A stretch of 64,000 nucleotides of DNA from Bacteroidia bacterium (GTDB lineage: Bacteria; Bacteroidota; Bacteroidia; Chitinophagales; Chitinophagaceae). The stretch covers positions 124,001-188,000 of the forward strand of contig JAUIBA010000002.1 of the NCBI GenBank assembly GCA_030427635.1, in the 5' to 3' direction. Position numbers and translations under genes: made by a program. Numbering within the stretch: position 1 is the first letter of the stretch; each line of letters starts with the position of its first letter. The notes under the pieces were generated by a model, which made no database searches, was not told the DNA's origin, and saw nothing but the letters and a program-made list of their open reading frames with translations. Of this stretch, positions 1-8,462 are shown one piece after another.

Positions 1-483
1 CACACCAGTAAACTCCTGTTCAAAGGCTACCAGACCCATATAGTTGCCGTTCGGCTGTTTGGTAAAGTTACTTACATACTGTGCATTGTGCCATGTTATA
101 CGCACCTTGTCATATTTCAGACGGTTCAGCCTTTTCAGGTAAGTGCGCACAGGCACAGTTTCCGGCTCTGCCTGGCTTCTGCGGGTTACACTCACTGTGG
201 CATACTCATTGTTGTTAAAGAGCTTCATTGCCTCATCCACCAGCTTCATGTCAGTCTCTTTCTTTTCAGCCAGTGCTTTTATATACTTTGTGAGTGTCTC
301 CGTTTTCTGCTCTACCCGCTCATTCAGCTCATTCTTGCTCAGCTTTATGTTGTCAGGAAAGTTAAACATTTCACCCGCCCTTTTTTGTTGGGTGTGTTTG
401 TCAGCCTTTACGGTTTCGTTTTGCTGTGCCATTGTAAAGAATGGCATTGCTGATATTGCCAGAAGGATTGCTGTCTTTTTCAT
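1..483 (-). CDS. Secreted protein of unknown function, partial (runs off the left edge)
   Basis: An open frame of 161 codons runs on the minus strand from an ATG at 483 to the window edge with no stop, so the C-terminus is missing. It begins MKKTAILLAISAMPFFTMAQ, a typical signal peptide with cleavage expected after MAQ, so the product is exported. The mature part is hydrophilic and rich in Lys and Glu, with a likely coiled segment over residues 45-85 (NELNERVEQKTETLTKY and following), then a more beta-like stretch. A TACTTTTG -7 box on the same strand at 508-515 lies 24 nt upstream. I do not recognise the family. Longer frames on the opposite strand here lack a signal peptide or any recognisable motif. 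Confidence 0.8.
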   Translation of the reverse strand, partial: MKKTAILLAISAMPFFTMAQQNETVKADKHTQQKRAGEMFNFPDNIKLSKNELNERVEQKTETLTKYIKALAEKKETDMKLVDEAMKLFNNNEYATVSVTRRSQAEPETVPVRTYLKRLNRLKYDKVRITWHNAQYVSNFTKQPNGNYMGLVAFEQEFTGV

Positions 484-507
484 TTTCTTTGGGTGGTTAT
501 ATTGTTG

Positions 508-515
508 CAAAAGTA
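508..515 (-). promoter_or_regulatory. Bacteroidota -7 promoter box (TACTTTTG)
   Basis: This exact TAnnTTTG match lies 24 nt upstream of the secreted-protein start at 483. I see no clear -33 TTG at the usual spacing. Confidence 0.5.
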
Positions 516-569
516 CCATACCGCTATACCATGCTTTATGACGCCGCTCAAGCCCATGCATGATATTTG

Positions 570-1028
570 TCAGTATCTGTCCGCTTGGGTAGTTACAAGC
601 TTTCTTAGCATTTCCAGCGCTACATTCCAGTAAAATGCCAGATGGTTATAAATGCCCTCATTGGCACATTGTGTTATGTTTATGGTCAGTTGGGTGGCAC
701 TTTTTTCCTGCACCAGACGGAAGGATATGATTGCATGATTTTCCGGCACATCATCCAGGCGGGATAAGGAGCTCAGGTGAGTATATATAAGTAGTTGCTC
801 CGGCTCACAGGCCAGTATAGTGCCCGTATTTATAAAGCGGGTCTTGTACCATGGTCCCGATATGCTGATGGCACTACCCGGCTTCCAGTCCGTTATTATT
901 TCCAGCGGCGTTTCGCTCATCCACAGCTGCATGTGTTCAGGTTTGGTCAGTGCATCCCATACAGCTCTTGGTGCCACGTCAATTAGCAACGTTTTAGAAA
1001 AATCCGGTTGTCGGGTCGAGGCAGTCAC
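570..1028 (-). CDS. SRPBCC / AHSA1-type ligand-binding protein
   Basis: The 152-residue cytosolic protein has the hallmarks of the START-like SRPBCC fold: a first strand FSKTLLIDV, then APRAVWDALTKPEHMQLWM (residues 10-37), a central beta sheet and a long C-terminal helix. The length is normal for AHSA1-like proteins, which bind hydrophobic ligands or, in a few cases, activate Hsp90; the ligand cannot be told from sequence. The start is a GTG at 1028, chosen because no in-frame ATG precedes the conserved first strand and because a TACTTTTG promoter box sits only 8 nt upstream (1037-1044). The transcript is therefore probably leaderless or nearly so. The gene runs in the same direction as the patatin gene upstream. 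Confidence 0.8.
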   Translation of the reverse strand: MTASTRQPDFSKTLLIDVAPRAVWDALTKPEHMQLWMSETPLEIITDWKPGSAISISGPWYKTRFINTGTILACEPEQLLIYTHLSSLSRLDDVPENHAIISFRLVQEKSATQLTINITQCANEGIYNHLAFYWNVALEMLRKLVTTQADRY

Positions 1029-1036
1029 GTTATACC

Positions 1037-1044
1037 CAAAAGTA
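1037..1044 (-). promoter_or_regulatory. -7 promoter box (TACTTTTG) 8 nt before a GTG start
   Basis: This exact TAnnTTTG match ends 8 nt before the GTG start at 1028 of the SRPBCC gene. With initiation expected about 5-8 nt after the box, the mRNA would start at or next to the start codon. Confidence 0.5.
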
Positions 1045-1082
1045 GTTATAAGGGGAGTCTTAATAGATATTGTCCGGCAGAA

Positions 1083-1859
1083 TTATTGTTTTCCTCCATC
1101 CAGCTTTCTTGAGGCATATTCATAGCCATAGTCATATAGCTTGCGTGCACTGCTTCTGTCAAACATGCTGAACCGGATAAGCTCCGGAGGGTCAAAGAAC
1201 AGATGACACCTGTGTGCTTTCATATACACCACACTGCTCATCAGCAGATGAAAAGAGCGCGATAATATCTGTGCTCTGCCCGGCATACGTTTGTGCAGTT
1301 TCCCTGCAGAGTTTACATGACAGCCTATCAGCAGGTCGCAAGAGTTTTCTATCGGCTCTATTGGCAGGTTGTTCAGTATACCGCCATCCATATAGTGAGC
1401 GCCATCTATGTTCATCGGCGGAAATATAAGGGGCAGGCTTGCCGATGCCATCAGTGCCGTATGCAGTTGCCCCGAGTTAAAGTAATGAGTGGTCCCGTTA
1501 CCAAAGTCAGTAGCAGCTACATGTAGTGGCTTTATCAGTGCCTCAAAACGGTTGTCGGGCAGGTAGCGCTCAAACAGCTGCATAAAGATATCCGTGCTGA
1601 ACCAGCCACCACCTCTGAAGTTGATAAGTGCGAAGAAGTTGGTTTCCCCGGCTATCTCCAGCATTTCTTCCGGTGAGTATCCTGCTGCATAGAATGCGCC
1701 CACTATTGCTCCGGCACTTGTACCTGATATCATAGCCGGGGCTAGTCCATGCTCTTCCAGTGCCTTTATTACGCCCAGGTGTGCTATCCCCCTCAGCCCT
1801 CCGCCCGAAAGGCAAAGTCCTGTCTTGTTGCTGTGAAGAGATGTATTGCCTGCTGGCAT
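1083..1859 (-). CDS. Patatin-like phospholipase
   Basis: This 258-residue patatin-family serine lipase or acyl hydrolase shows all family signatures. The oxyanion glycine loop SGGGLRG is at residues 18-24, the nucleophile elbow GTSAG at 46-50 (Ser48), and the catalytic DGG at 158-160 (Asp158). Together these form the Ser-Asp dyad that cleaves acyl chains from lipids. There is no signal peptide, so it is likely cytosolic or peripherally membrane-bound, like RssA/YchK-type bacterial patatins of similar size. It sits directly upstream of the SRPBCC gene on the same strand with a 54-nt gap, which holds that gene's own promoter box. Physiological substrate unknown. Confidence 0.9.
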   Translation of the reverse strand: MPAGNTSLHSNKTGLCLSGGGLRGIAHLGVIKALEEHGLAPAMISGTSAGAIVGAFYAAGYSPEEMLEIAGETNFFALINFRGGGWFSTDIFMQLFERYLPDNRFEALIKPLHVAATDFGNGTTHYFNSGQLHTALMASASLPLIFPPMNIDGAHYMDGGILNNLPIEPIENSCDLLIGCHVNSAGKLHKRMPGRAQILSRSFHLLMSSVVYMKAHRCHLFFDPPELIRFSMFDRSSARKLYDYGYEYASRKLDGGKQ

Positions 1860-1975
1860 TGTGCTTTGTATTCATGCCGCAGCCCTGTGGGGCAGCCGCT
1901 TTGTGTCAATGGCTAAATTATTCTGTTTTTACGATGCAACAAGTTAAATCTGAATGATGATAGTATCTGTTCCAT

Positions 1976-1983
1976 TACTTTTG
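1976..1983 (+). promoter_or_regulatory. -7 promoter box (TACTTTTG) 9 nt before ATG
   Basis: This TAnnTTTG match ends 9 nt before the preferred ATG (1993) of the acetyltransferase gene. It argues against an upstream start at 1954, which would put the promoter inside the coding region. Confidence 0.45.
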
Positions 1984-1992
1984 TCACATACC

Positions 1993-2520
1993 ATGTCTTA
2001 CTTATTTACATCCTCCCGCCTGGGTTTCCGGCAGTGGCAGCATACAGATATTGTACCTATGTCCACACTCAATGCCGATGCAGAGGTGATGAAATATTTC
2101 CCCTCTCTGCAGTCATTGGAGGAGACCTCCGGTTTTATAGTACGTATGCAGCAGGAGTATGCAGAGCGGGGTTACTGTTATTATGCGGTAGATACCCTGC
2201 ACAACCATGATTTTATCGGCTTCATTGGTCTGTCATGGAAAACATTTCAGTCACCCTTTACCCCATGTGTGGATATCGGCTGGCGGCTCGCACGCAGTGC
2301 ATGGGGGCAGGGTTATGCTACAGAGGGTGCTAAGGCATGTTTGTCGCATGCATCGGTGCTGGGTATTCATCAGGTTGTTGCAATGGCGCCTGCAGTTAAT
2401 GAGCCGTCTGTAGCTGTTATGCGCAAGGCCGGTATGCAGTACAGGGAGCGGTTCATACATCCCCTGTTGCTCAATGATGAGCGGCTGCGTGAGTGTGTGC
2501 TGTATGAGTGGAATGCATAA
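1993..2520 (+). CDS. GNAT family N-acetyltransferase (RimJ/RimL-like)
   Basis: The 175-residue enzyme resembles the RimJ/RimL branch of GNAT acetyltransferases, which move acetyl from acetyl-CoA to an amino group. It opens with the typical strand TSSRLGFRQWQHTD. It has the central DIGWRLARSAWGQGYATEGAK segment (about residues 91-111), whose G-Q-G-Y-A-T pattern is the pyrophosphate-binding loop of CoA. Near the C-terminus it has the usual NEPSVAVMRKAGM helix. The start at 1993 is preferred over 1954 because the family begins here and a promoter box lies just upstream. Acceptor substrate unknown. Monocistronic. Confidence 0.85.
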   Translation: MSYLFTSSRLGFRQWQHTDIVPMSTLNADAEVMKYFPSLQSLEETSGFIVRMQQEYAERGYCYYAVDTLHNHDFIGFIGLSWKTFQSPFTPCVDIGWRLARSAWGQGYATEGAKACLSHASVLGIHQVVAMAPAVNEPSVAVMRKAGMQYRERFIHPLLLNDERLRECVLYEWNA

Positions 2521-2582
2521 AAGCGCCATAAGGCGCCTCTATGCATTGTGTATAAGAGTATGCGGGATTGTGCCCTCCCGGC

Positions 2583-2873
2583 TTAGTTTCTTGTCATGGT
2601 AAAGCTGCGCAGGCTTGTTGAGATATCGCAGTCATGACCGCTTCCTTCTCCGGCCTCATGAAGGCCAAAGAATACTTCATTGATGTTAGGGTTTGTAGTG
2701 GATTTAGGCCACTGAAACATAAAGTGTCCGTCAGCAGCTTCTGCCCAGTTGCCGCTTGCAGTGCTGCCACCGTTAAATGTTATGTTTGCTGCGCCCGATG
2801 CTGCAAATGCTACTGTCATTACGCCGCCATTAGTATAGTTGACGGTCCATGTTGTGTTGGCTAATGTGCTCAT
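2583..2873 (-). CDS. Small beta-rich hypothetical protein
   Basis: This 96-residue protein has no signal peptide and is rich in Gly, Ala, Thr and Asn. It starts MSTLANTTWTVNYTNGG and alternates short polar strands with glycine turns, then ends LRSFTMTRN. The pattern suggests a small all-beta, lipocalin-like fold in which a tryptophan-containing first strand is followed by antiparallel strands. No catalytic motif is visible and I do not recognise a named family. It is flanked by the convergent acetyltransferase gene and 213 nt of upstream sequence in which I found no consensus promoter. Confidence 0.6.
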   Translation of the reverse strand: MSTLANTTWTVNYTNGGVMTVAFAASGAANITFNGGSTASGNWAEAADGHFMFQWPKSTTNPNINEVFFGLHEAGEGSGHDCDISTSLRSFTMTRN

Positions 2874-3086
2874 GGTATTGTATGTTTTGTTGTTTATTAC
2901 CTACTCTGTTTGGGGCTTTTCGGTTTCCGCCCTTCATTGCCGATGTAGCTACTATCAACATCACAAAGGAACGACGGTACACACCCCGTTTTAAGAGCAG
3001 AAATACCCGATTTCAAAAACAGGTGTTTTTACCTGCTTCAGGAAGTATGAAGGAAAGGAGTTCGTTATGGTAAGCACATAACAGGC

Positions 3087-3761
3087 TCAGAACGATTGTG
3101 GGTCAAAGAACCCATTATTCACGGCAAAGAGTACCAGCCCTGCCGTATTGCGGCACCCTGCTTTTGCCAGCAGGTTATTTCGGTGTCCGTCCACGGTTCG
3201 GGGGCTTATGTGCAGCCTGTCGGCTATCTCTACATTGGTCAGCTCCCGGCATATCAGCTGCAGCACCTCGGTCTCTCTTTCTGACAGTTCTATGGGTATA
3301 TTGGAAAATGAGCGCACATCGCTTCTTTTCGTCCTGTACCCGTTGCGCATAGCCAGCATTGTCCGCTCGTCAAAGTAGAAGCCCGATTTATGAGCAGTGC
3401 GTATTGCCTGCCGCACCTCCTCTATGTCGCAGTTTTTGATAAGGTAGCCTGCTACACCTGCCTCTATCATCTTTACTATGAAGCGCTCCTGGTTATGAAC
3501 CGTCAGTACCAGCACCCTGATGTCGGGATACTGTTTCAGCAGTACATCTGTCAGTTCCAGCCCGTTCATTTCAGGCATGTTCAGGTCCACAAGTGCCACG
3601 TTTGGTAGTTCGGCTGCCTCCTGTAGTTGCTCCAGAAAGTCGCGCCCGTTATCAGCCACCATAGTCACATCTATATCGCCGCTCTCACGCAGCAGGGCCT
3701 GCATCCCGTCACGAAACAGGCGCTGGTCTTCCACTATAGCTACTCTTATATGCTCTGTCAT
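3087..3761 (-). CDS. NarL/LuxR-type response regulator
   Basis: The 224-residue two-component response regulator carries an N-terminal receiver domain: acidic pocket ED at residues 11-12, phospho-acceptor Asp59 in VALVDLNMPEMNG, and a conserved Lys in YLIKNCD. A C-terminal LuxR-type helix-turn-helix follows (LSERETEVLQLICRELTNVEIADRLHISPRTVDGHRNNL in outline, about 160-198). It is expected to bind DNA once phosphorylated by the kinase encoded immediately upstream. The two genes overlap by 4 nt (ATGA at 3758-3761), so they are translationally coupled. It is the last gene of a four-gene operon starting at 5642. Confidence 0.95.
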   Translation of the reverse strand: MTEHIRVAIVEDQRLFRDGMQALLRESGDIDVTMVADNGRDFLEQLQEAAELPNVALVDLNMPEMNGLELTDVLLKQYPDIRVLVLTVHNQERFIVKMIEAGVAGYLIKNCDIEEVRQAIRTAHKSGFYFDERTMLAMRNGYRTKRSDVRSFSNIPIELSERETEVLQLICRELTNVEIADRLHISPRTVDGHRNNLLAKAGCRNTAGLVLFAVNNGFFDPQSF

Positions 3762-4552
3762 GTTGTTTCTATTGCAGTTGCGGGTATATTTATTCGCAGT
3801 GCATAGCCACCACCCTGCGGCGACTCCACAAGATACCGGGCGTCCAGCGTACTCAGTCTGCTCTCTATGTTATACATGCCTATACCGGCTTTGTGGGTAG
3901 CATCTCCCAGCCCTTTCCCGTTATCGGTATAGTGTAGCGAAAAGCTGTTTTCTTCCTGTGCAAGGGCTATCGTTATTGCCGATGCTCCCGCATGCTTCAC
4001 CGTATTATTCACCAGCTCCTGCACCACCCGCAGCAGCGATAGTGCGTGGTCAAAGGACAACTTATCCAGTGCATGGTTGGTATCGTCGGTTATGGTTATC
4101 GCAAGTCCGGTAGCCTTGGCAGTAGCTGCGCAGTAGGCCTCCAGTGCCTCATGAAAACCCCACAGCTCCAGCCCGGCTGGCGACAGCCGGTGCGATATAT
4201 GCCGCACATCTTCCAGTACCCGGTCTATACCGGCCCGGGCATCGGCCACAGCAGTATTGCCCTCTGTGGGTGCCTTGGCCAGCCATAGCCGCACTGCAGC
4301 CAGTGAGCTGCCTACATGGTCGTGCAGCTCCCGGCTTATGCGCAGGCGTTCCTCCTCCTGCGATTGTATCACGGCATTCAGCAGCGTTTGTTTATGCTCC
4401 AGTGCCGCCTGCTGCATAGCTGCCTGCTGCCCTATAAACCTCCGCTGATACCGCACATAAAACAGTATAAGCGACAAGGCCAGCAGCAGCCCCCCCGATG
4501 TGCCTATGAGCACTATGTAGTAGAGGTTGTCTCCGGCCGTTTGTACTTCCAT
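3758..4552 (-). CDS. Membrane sensor histidine kinase (HisKA_3 / DesK-NarX type)
   Basis: This 264-residue kinase has one N-terminal membrane helix (about residues 10-33) and a short linker helix. Its HisKA_3 dimerisation domain carries phospho-acceptor His77 in ELHDHVGSSLAAVR, and a C-terminal HATPase_c domain shows VVQELVNNTVKHA (N box), DNGKGL (G1) and GIGMYNIESR (G2). There is almost no extracellular part, so it probably senses through the membrane or a partner such as the upstream seven-helix protein. The start is placed at 4552 (MEVQTAGDNLYY) because the longer frame adds non-conserved residues. It overlaps the upstream gene by 40 nt and the downstream regulator by 4 nt. A run of seven Gs on the coding strand (4490-4496) falls in the membrane helix. 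Confidence 0.9.
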   Translation of the reverse strand: MEVQTAGDNLYYIVLIGTSGGLLLALSLILFYVRYQRRFIGQQAAMQQAALEHKQTLLNAVIQSQEEERLRISRELHDHVGSSLAAVRLWLAKAPTEGNTAVADARAGIDRVLEDVRHISHRLSPAGLELWGFHEALEAYCAATAKATGLAITITDDTNHALDKLSFDHALSLLRVVQELVNNTVKHAGASAITIALAQEENSFSLHYTDNGKGLGDATHKAGIGMYNIESRLSTLDARYLVESPQGGGYALRINIPATAIETT

Positions 4553-5184
4553 ACTGCGATAGCTATTAGTATGTACATTGTTAGCAGTAATGTTGCGTGT
4601 ACTGTCCACATAATAAGGCCCAGTTTTTCGTCCCTCCATGTAAGGTTATATATCGTAAACCAGATAAAGGAGCCGGAGAAATATATAAGCAGGCCAGCAT
4701 TTATATATGTCAGTGCGGCATTTCGTTTGTTTCCGGCTGCAACACTATCCAGTTCTCTTTTAAAGCAAACAATGCCCATAACAATGACAAAAAGTGCCTC
4801 AATAGATTTTGTGTGTGTGTTATACGTAAAAATGTTCTGAAAGAACAAAGCATTGATTACACATAGTACAGCAAAAAAAACAATAGCAGGGTGCACAAAG
4901 CGTTGTATCCATGAGCCGTGTAATACACTCTTGTAAAACATGGAAAGAAATACAAACTCAAGTAAAGTATACACATGCATGATTGGCATATTGTTGATGT
5001 AACTCATTGCCAATACGTGGGTGATAATACTTGTGAGTACACTTAAAACTAAATACCAAACAAGTATTTTCAACGAGTGAGTGAGTTTCTTGAATTTACG
5101 GACGCCAAAGAAAAGTGGCCCAACTATTGTTAGTGGGACAATAGAGCCAAAATATATGTGTAGAGCATTTTGAAATGCAGTCAT
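4513..5184 (-). CDS. Seven-helix integral membrane protein, operon partner of the kinase
   Basis: The protein has 223 residues and about seven hydrophobic segments spread over its whole length, with short polar loops and a Lys/Arg-rich C-terminus (WKYKRPETTSTT). The start at 5184 (MTAFQNALHIYF) avoids overlap with the preceding gene. No enzymatic motif is visible and I cannot assign a named family. It is translated just ahead of a histidine kinase that almost lacks a sensor domain and overlaps it by 40 nt. A role as membrane sensor or signal partner for that kinase is therefore a reasonable inference, not shown by sequence. Confidence 0.7.
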   Translation of the reverse strand: MTAFQNALHIYFGSIVPLTIVGPLFFGVRKFKKLTHSLKILVWYLVLSVLTSIITHVLAMSYINNMPIMHVYTLLEFVFLSMFYKSVLHGSWIQRFVHPAIVFFAVLCVINALFFQNIFTYNTHTKSIEALFVIVMGIVCFKRELDSVAAGNKRNAALTYINAGLLIYFSGSFIWFTIYNLTWRDEKLGLIMWTVHATLLLTMYILIAIAVWKYKRPETTSTT

Positions 5185-5189
5185 TGAGA

Positions 5190-5642
5190 TTAGGAAGCAC
5201 CTCCATTGAGTTGGTTCGCTATGCCACACATGTTCGGGCAGGGATGTGTGGTATCATATATCACACTGTTGCCTTCTACATCCAGTATATCATTGCCATT
5301 CATATCCACGGGCACCATGTACAGATGTAGCATTTCCTGGGCGTTAGGTCCGTTTTCTCCCGGAGGGCGCAGTGCAAAGTAGGCTCTCAGTCCGCTGATA
5401 ACCTGCATATCTATCTGCTCTACCTGTGGCATTTTATCTGAGCCATAAATGCCTATGTTTATGAGGTTAAATACATCGGCAATGGGAATAAAGTAGGAAT
5501 ACACCCGGTCCTGATGACCTGCGCCTTCCAGTTTGTCCATAAAGCTGCGCCATGCTGCAGTTTCGCCGGCTGCTTTGTTCAGGTCCACACCCATGGGGTT
5601 CAGTGGTTGCGGTTCGTTCTGTTCGGGGGATTGTTGATTCAT
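5190..5642 (-). CDS. Hypothetical cytosolic protein at the head of the two-component operon
   Basis: The protein has 150 residues and no signal peptide or membrane helix. The N-terminus is Gln/Pro-rich (MNQQSPEQNEPQPLNPMG). The rest is mixed alpha/beta with a conserved-looking core (VYSYFIPIADVFNLINIGIYG) and two Cys near the end (CPNMC), which could bind a metal or form a disulfide. The start at 5642 is chosen because the longer frame adds an unsupported leader. The stop lies 5 nt before the start of the membrane protein, so the four genes 5642-3087 look like one operon. A near-consensus TACTTTTA box (5696-5703) lies 53 nt upstream. Function unknown. Confidence 0.65.
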   Translation of the reverse strand: MNQQSPEQNEPQPLNPMGVDLNKAAGETAAWRSFMDKLEGAGHQDRVYSYFIPIADVFNLINIGIYGSDKMPQVEQIDMQVISGLRAYFALRPPGENGPNAQEMLHLYMVPVDMNGNDILDVEGNSVIYDTTHPCPNMCGIANQLNGGAS

Positions 5643-5834
5643 TGTAGTTGGTTTTAGTCTTTGGAGTAAAGAATGCAATTTGTTATTGCTGCTTATAAAA
5701 GTAAAAAAGTTCCTATGAAAATATAGTATTCACAATATGGTAATGGTGCATTACCCCGATGTTTAACCCTATTGAGGGGAATAATGGTTATCCGGGATGG
5801 GGTAGATTACATAAGATTATCAATCCGCTGATTT

Positions 5835-6644
5835 ATGAAGTATCTGTTATGTTCATTGATATTGTTTTTAGGGGGTTTCCGGGCAGTGGCGCAGGCACCC
5901 TCCGGCAGGCCATTTGTGCTGGGAGTTACAGATAAGGTGCACTCTGCCGCATTGGGCGAAGACCGCATACTGAACATTTATCTCCCCGATGGTTATAAAG
6001 AAAACGCAGGGCGCGCTTATCCGGTTATTTATCTGTTGGATGGCTCAGCCAATGAAGACTTCATACATGTATGCGGTTTGGTTCAGTTCCTGAATATGAT
6101 AGGGTATATGCCATCTACAGTAGTGGTAGGCATTGCCAATGTAGACCGTAAGCGGGATTTTACCTTCCCCTCTGCTCTTGCCGGAGACCTGCAGAAAATA
6201 CCCAATGCAGGAGGTGCGGCAAAGTTTATTCAGTTTATGCATGCCGAGCTGAAGCCTTACATCAGCAGTCATTACAGGGTTAATGACTCTACCACACTCA
6301 TAGGCCAGTCGCTGGGAGGTTTGCTGGCTACTCAGTTGCTGCTGGAGCAGCCGGGGCTGTTCCGGAATTACATTATTGTAAGCCCCAGCCTGTGGTGGAA
6401 CAAAGAGTCGTTGCTCACACGGGCTGTCGCATTAATGCCGCAGGCAGTGGCAGCTACCACTGTTTATATCTCTGCCGGAGGCAGGGAGCCCGGTTTTATG
6501 AAAAAGGATGCAAAACGTTTATCCCGTCTGCTGAAAAAAGGCACAGCCATGAATATCCATTGGCAGCCGGAGCCTCATGAGAGCCACCTCACCATACTGC
6601 ACAACTGTCTGTATCATGCACTGGTGCGGCTGAATGGTCACTAA
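5835..6644 (+). CDS. Exported esterase (Fes/IroE-like alpha/beta hydrolase, PF00756 type)
   Basis: This 269-residue protein begins with a signal peptide ending near AVAQ (residues 1-20), so it acts outside the inner membrane. The alpha/beta-hydrolase features of the putative-esterase family are clear. ILNIYLPDGY and YPVIYLLDG are the first strands, LIGQSLGG carries the nucleophile elbow (Ser159), and EPHESHLTI near the C-terminus supplies the probable catalytic His. Related proteins hydrolyse siderophore esters or feruloyl and acyl esters; the substrate here is unknown. No iron-uptake genes are adjacent, so a siderophore role is not supported by context. Confidence 0.85.
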   Translation: MKYLLCSLILFLGGFRAVAQAPSGRPFVLGVTDKVHSAALGEDRILNIYLPDGYKENAGRAYPVIYLLDGSANEDFIHVCGLVQFLNMIGYMPSTVVVGIANVDRKRDFTFPSALAGDLQKIPNAGGAAKFIQFMHAELKPYISSHYRVNDSTTLIGQSLGGLLATQLLLEQPGLFRNYIIVSPSLWWNKESLLTRAVALMPQAVAATTVYISAGGREPGFMKKDAKRLSRLLKKGTAMNIHWQPEPHESHLTILHNCLYHALVRLNGH

Positions 6645-6724
6645 AAACAGATAATGATTGTATTTTATTGCTGACCCCAACCAGATATGGAATTATAACC
6701 GTCTGTTTATCAGAAATACCCCTT

Positions 6725-7678
6725 ATGAAGTCAATACACAATACTGCACTGATAGTTGGGGTGGCAATGGTTGCCATATTCTGGACAGCCTGTAAGAAAG
6801 AGTCGGCCAATAAGAAAACCTGTAGCACATCGCTGCATGCATTTACAGCACCACTCCCTTTGAGCAGTATATCATACACCTGCAAAGCAGGGTTGATAAA
6901 TACATCCACCGGTGCTATAACTTATGTTGGCTCTTTTTCGGGACGCTTGCCACTTACCCAGCGGGCCACATTCAATACTACCGATAATTGTTATTATGTC
7001 TTTGGCGACACCGCCACAGTAGTAGGCGCTACTCCTGCTGTTCTTTTTCGTGTCAGCGCTTCCGGTACTTCTGCCTTCTTTCCGGCCACGGGCAGCGCTG
7101 CACTACATTATGGCATTGTGTACAACAGTTACAACAACCGTCTTTATACTATCAGAGACTATATGCTGGCAGAGCTTTCTATATCAGGTGGTTCTTATAC
7201 TTCATCTGCTGTGGGCATTGGTGACACTCTTGATTATTATGCTAACATGACGGTGAACACCACTACAGGGGAAATCTATTACGTAGCCGGTAGCGCAGTT
7301 AGTGGTCGTGTCCTTAAGCGGTTTAATCCTGTTACCGGAGCAGTAGTACCCATATCTGTTCCTATGGGAGGCAGTGTTGTTTCTGAGATCAGGTATAATA
7401 ACAATGATGGCAATCTGTACTGTGTAGCCATTGATACAGGCACATACGTGAAAAAGATGTCCAGGATAAATCCATCTGCAGGTACGCTTACCTCTCTGGC
7501 TGTGATTGATTCTTTGAACGTTGACTTCTATTCAGCTACCATGGACGAGTGCAATAACCGATATGTCATTTCCACAGGCTATATGTCAGTGCATCTGCTG
7601 CAGTATAGCATAACGGGAGCCCTGCTCCAGGACGATATAACATCTTCCTTCTATCAGGGTATGGACGCCACACACTGA
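6725..7678 (+). CDS. Lipoprotein with probable beta-propeller fold (paralogue of 42667-43632)
   Basis: This 317-residue protein has a lipoprotein signal peptide and lipobox (IFWTACKKE; Cys at about residue 22). The start at 6725 (MKSIHNTALIVG) is chosen because it opens the signal peptide. The mature part contains repeated blocks of the kind YNSYNNRLYTIRD, VNTTTGEIYYVAG and YNNNDGNLYCVA. These look like blades of a beta-propeller reading out a value. A second copy of the architecture, with the same opening (CxT...CG...ISLATI-type first blade) and a matching DDC or DEC near the end, lies at 42667-43632 on the other strand. No catalytic motif. Location inferred as outer membrane or cell surface. 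Confidence 0.75.
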   Translation: MKSIHNTALIVGVAMVAIFWTACKKESANKKTCSTSLHAFTAPLPLSSISYTCKAGLINTSTGAITYVGSFSGRLPLTQRATFNTTDNCYYVFGDTATVVGATPAVLFRVSASGTSAFFPATGSAALHYGIVYNSYNNRLYTIRDYMLAELSISGGSYTSSAVGIGDTLDYYANMTVNTTTGEIYYVAGSAVSGRVLKRFNPVTGAVVPISVPMGGSVVSEIRYNNNDGNLYCVAIDTGTYVKKMSRINPSAGTLTSLAVIDSLNVDFYSATMDECNNRYVISTGYMSVHLLQYSITGALLQDDITSSFYQGMDATH

Positions 7679-7732
7679 TAACGCTTACTGCCCTATCAAT
7701 TCACTTTATAAAACGGTACATGCCATTTGTGT

Positions 7733-7740
7733 TAACTTTG
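7733..7740 (+). promoter_or_regulatory. -7 promoter box (TAACTTTG) 5 nt before ATG
   Basis: This exact TAnnTTTG match has only 5 nt before the ATG at 7746, which predicts a leaderless mRNA for the reductase. No alternative in-frame start fits the conserved N-terminus. Confidence 0.55.
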
Positions 7741-7745
7741 TATGT

Positions 7746-8462
7746 ATGTTACCCTCATGGCAGCAAGGCATAGTAAAGCAGATAGAGCAGGTTACGCACA
7801 ATACCCGTAGGTTTTGGGTAGAGTTGCCTGAGGTAGAAGCGTTTCATTTCCGTCCCGGGCAGTTCGTAACGCTGGACCTCCCCATACATGAGCAGCGTAA
7901 TAAACGCTGGCGCAGTTACAGCATAGCATCCATGCCCGATGGTACTAACCTTATAGAACTGCTTATAGTAAATGTAGAAGGTGGTGCAGGCTCTGGTTAT
8001 CTGTTCGATGAAATAAAGGAAGGGAGCGCACTTACACTGCGTGGCCCACAAGGGGTATTTGTATTGCCTGAGCCATCAGAAAAAGAATTGTTCCTCATTT
8101 GTACCGGTACCGGTGTCGCCCCGTTCCGTAGCATGGTGGCATATCTGCACCGGCATAAGCTGGAGGGGTATAAGATAAATCTGATATTCGGCACCCGTAC
8201 TCAGGCCGATCTCCTCTATCATGATGAGCTCACACAGTTACAGGAGCACATACCAGGATTCAGATATCTGCCCACCCTGTCCCGCGAGCAGTGGGATGGC
8301 GCATCGGGTTATGTGCATGATATATACGAGCAGCTATGTGCAGAGCGCCAGCAGGCTACTTTTATGTTATGTGGCTGGAAGCAGATGATAGATGAGGCCC
8401 GTGAGCGTATCCTGAATATGGGATATGATAAAAAAGATGTGCAGATAGAAATCTACGGCTGA
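7746..8462 (+). CDS. FAD-binding oxidoreductase, ferredoxin-NADP reductase family
   Basis: This is a 238-residue flavoenzyme of the FNR superfamily. The FAD-binding beta barrel carries FRPGQFVTLDLP and the flavin-binding RSYSIAS (about residues 57-63). A GPQGVF element follows, and then the NAD(P)-binding half with CTGTGVAPFRSM, FGTRTQADLLY and FMLCGWKQMIDEA. It should pass electrons between NAD(P)H and a ferredoxin, haem or iron-sulfur partner; it lacks its own Fe-S domain. The end overlaps the convergent membrane-protein gene by 10 nt. The -7 box 5 nt upstream suggests leaderless translation. Confidence 0.9.
   Translation: MLPSWQQGIVKQIEQVTHNTRRFWVELPEVEAFHFRPGQFVTLDLPIHEQRNKRWRSYSIASMPDGTNLIELLIVNVEGGAGSGYLFDEIKEGSALTLRGPQGVFVLPEPSEKELFLICTGTGVAPFRSMVAYLHRHKLEGYKINLIFGTRTQADLLYHDELTQLQEHIPGFRYLPTLSREQWDGASGYVHDIYEQLCAERQQATFMLCGWKQMIDEARERILNMGYDKKDVQIEIYG

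Noticed and set aside
143-541. Plus-strand frame with a hydrophobic Ser/Phe-rich sequence at the left edge.
   Set aside because: It is antisense to the exported protein read from 483, whose signal peptide and -7 box make the minus strand the coding one.
4490-4496. Seven-C run inside the kinase membrane helix as a frameshift site.
   Set aside because: It is short, lies in frame in a Gly-Gly region, and the downstream kinase motifs read normally, so there is no sign of switching.
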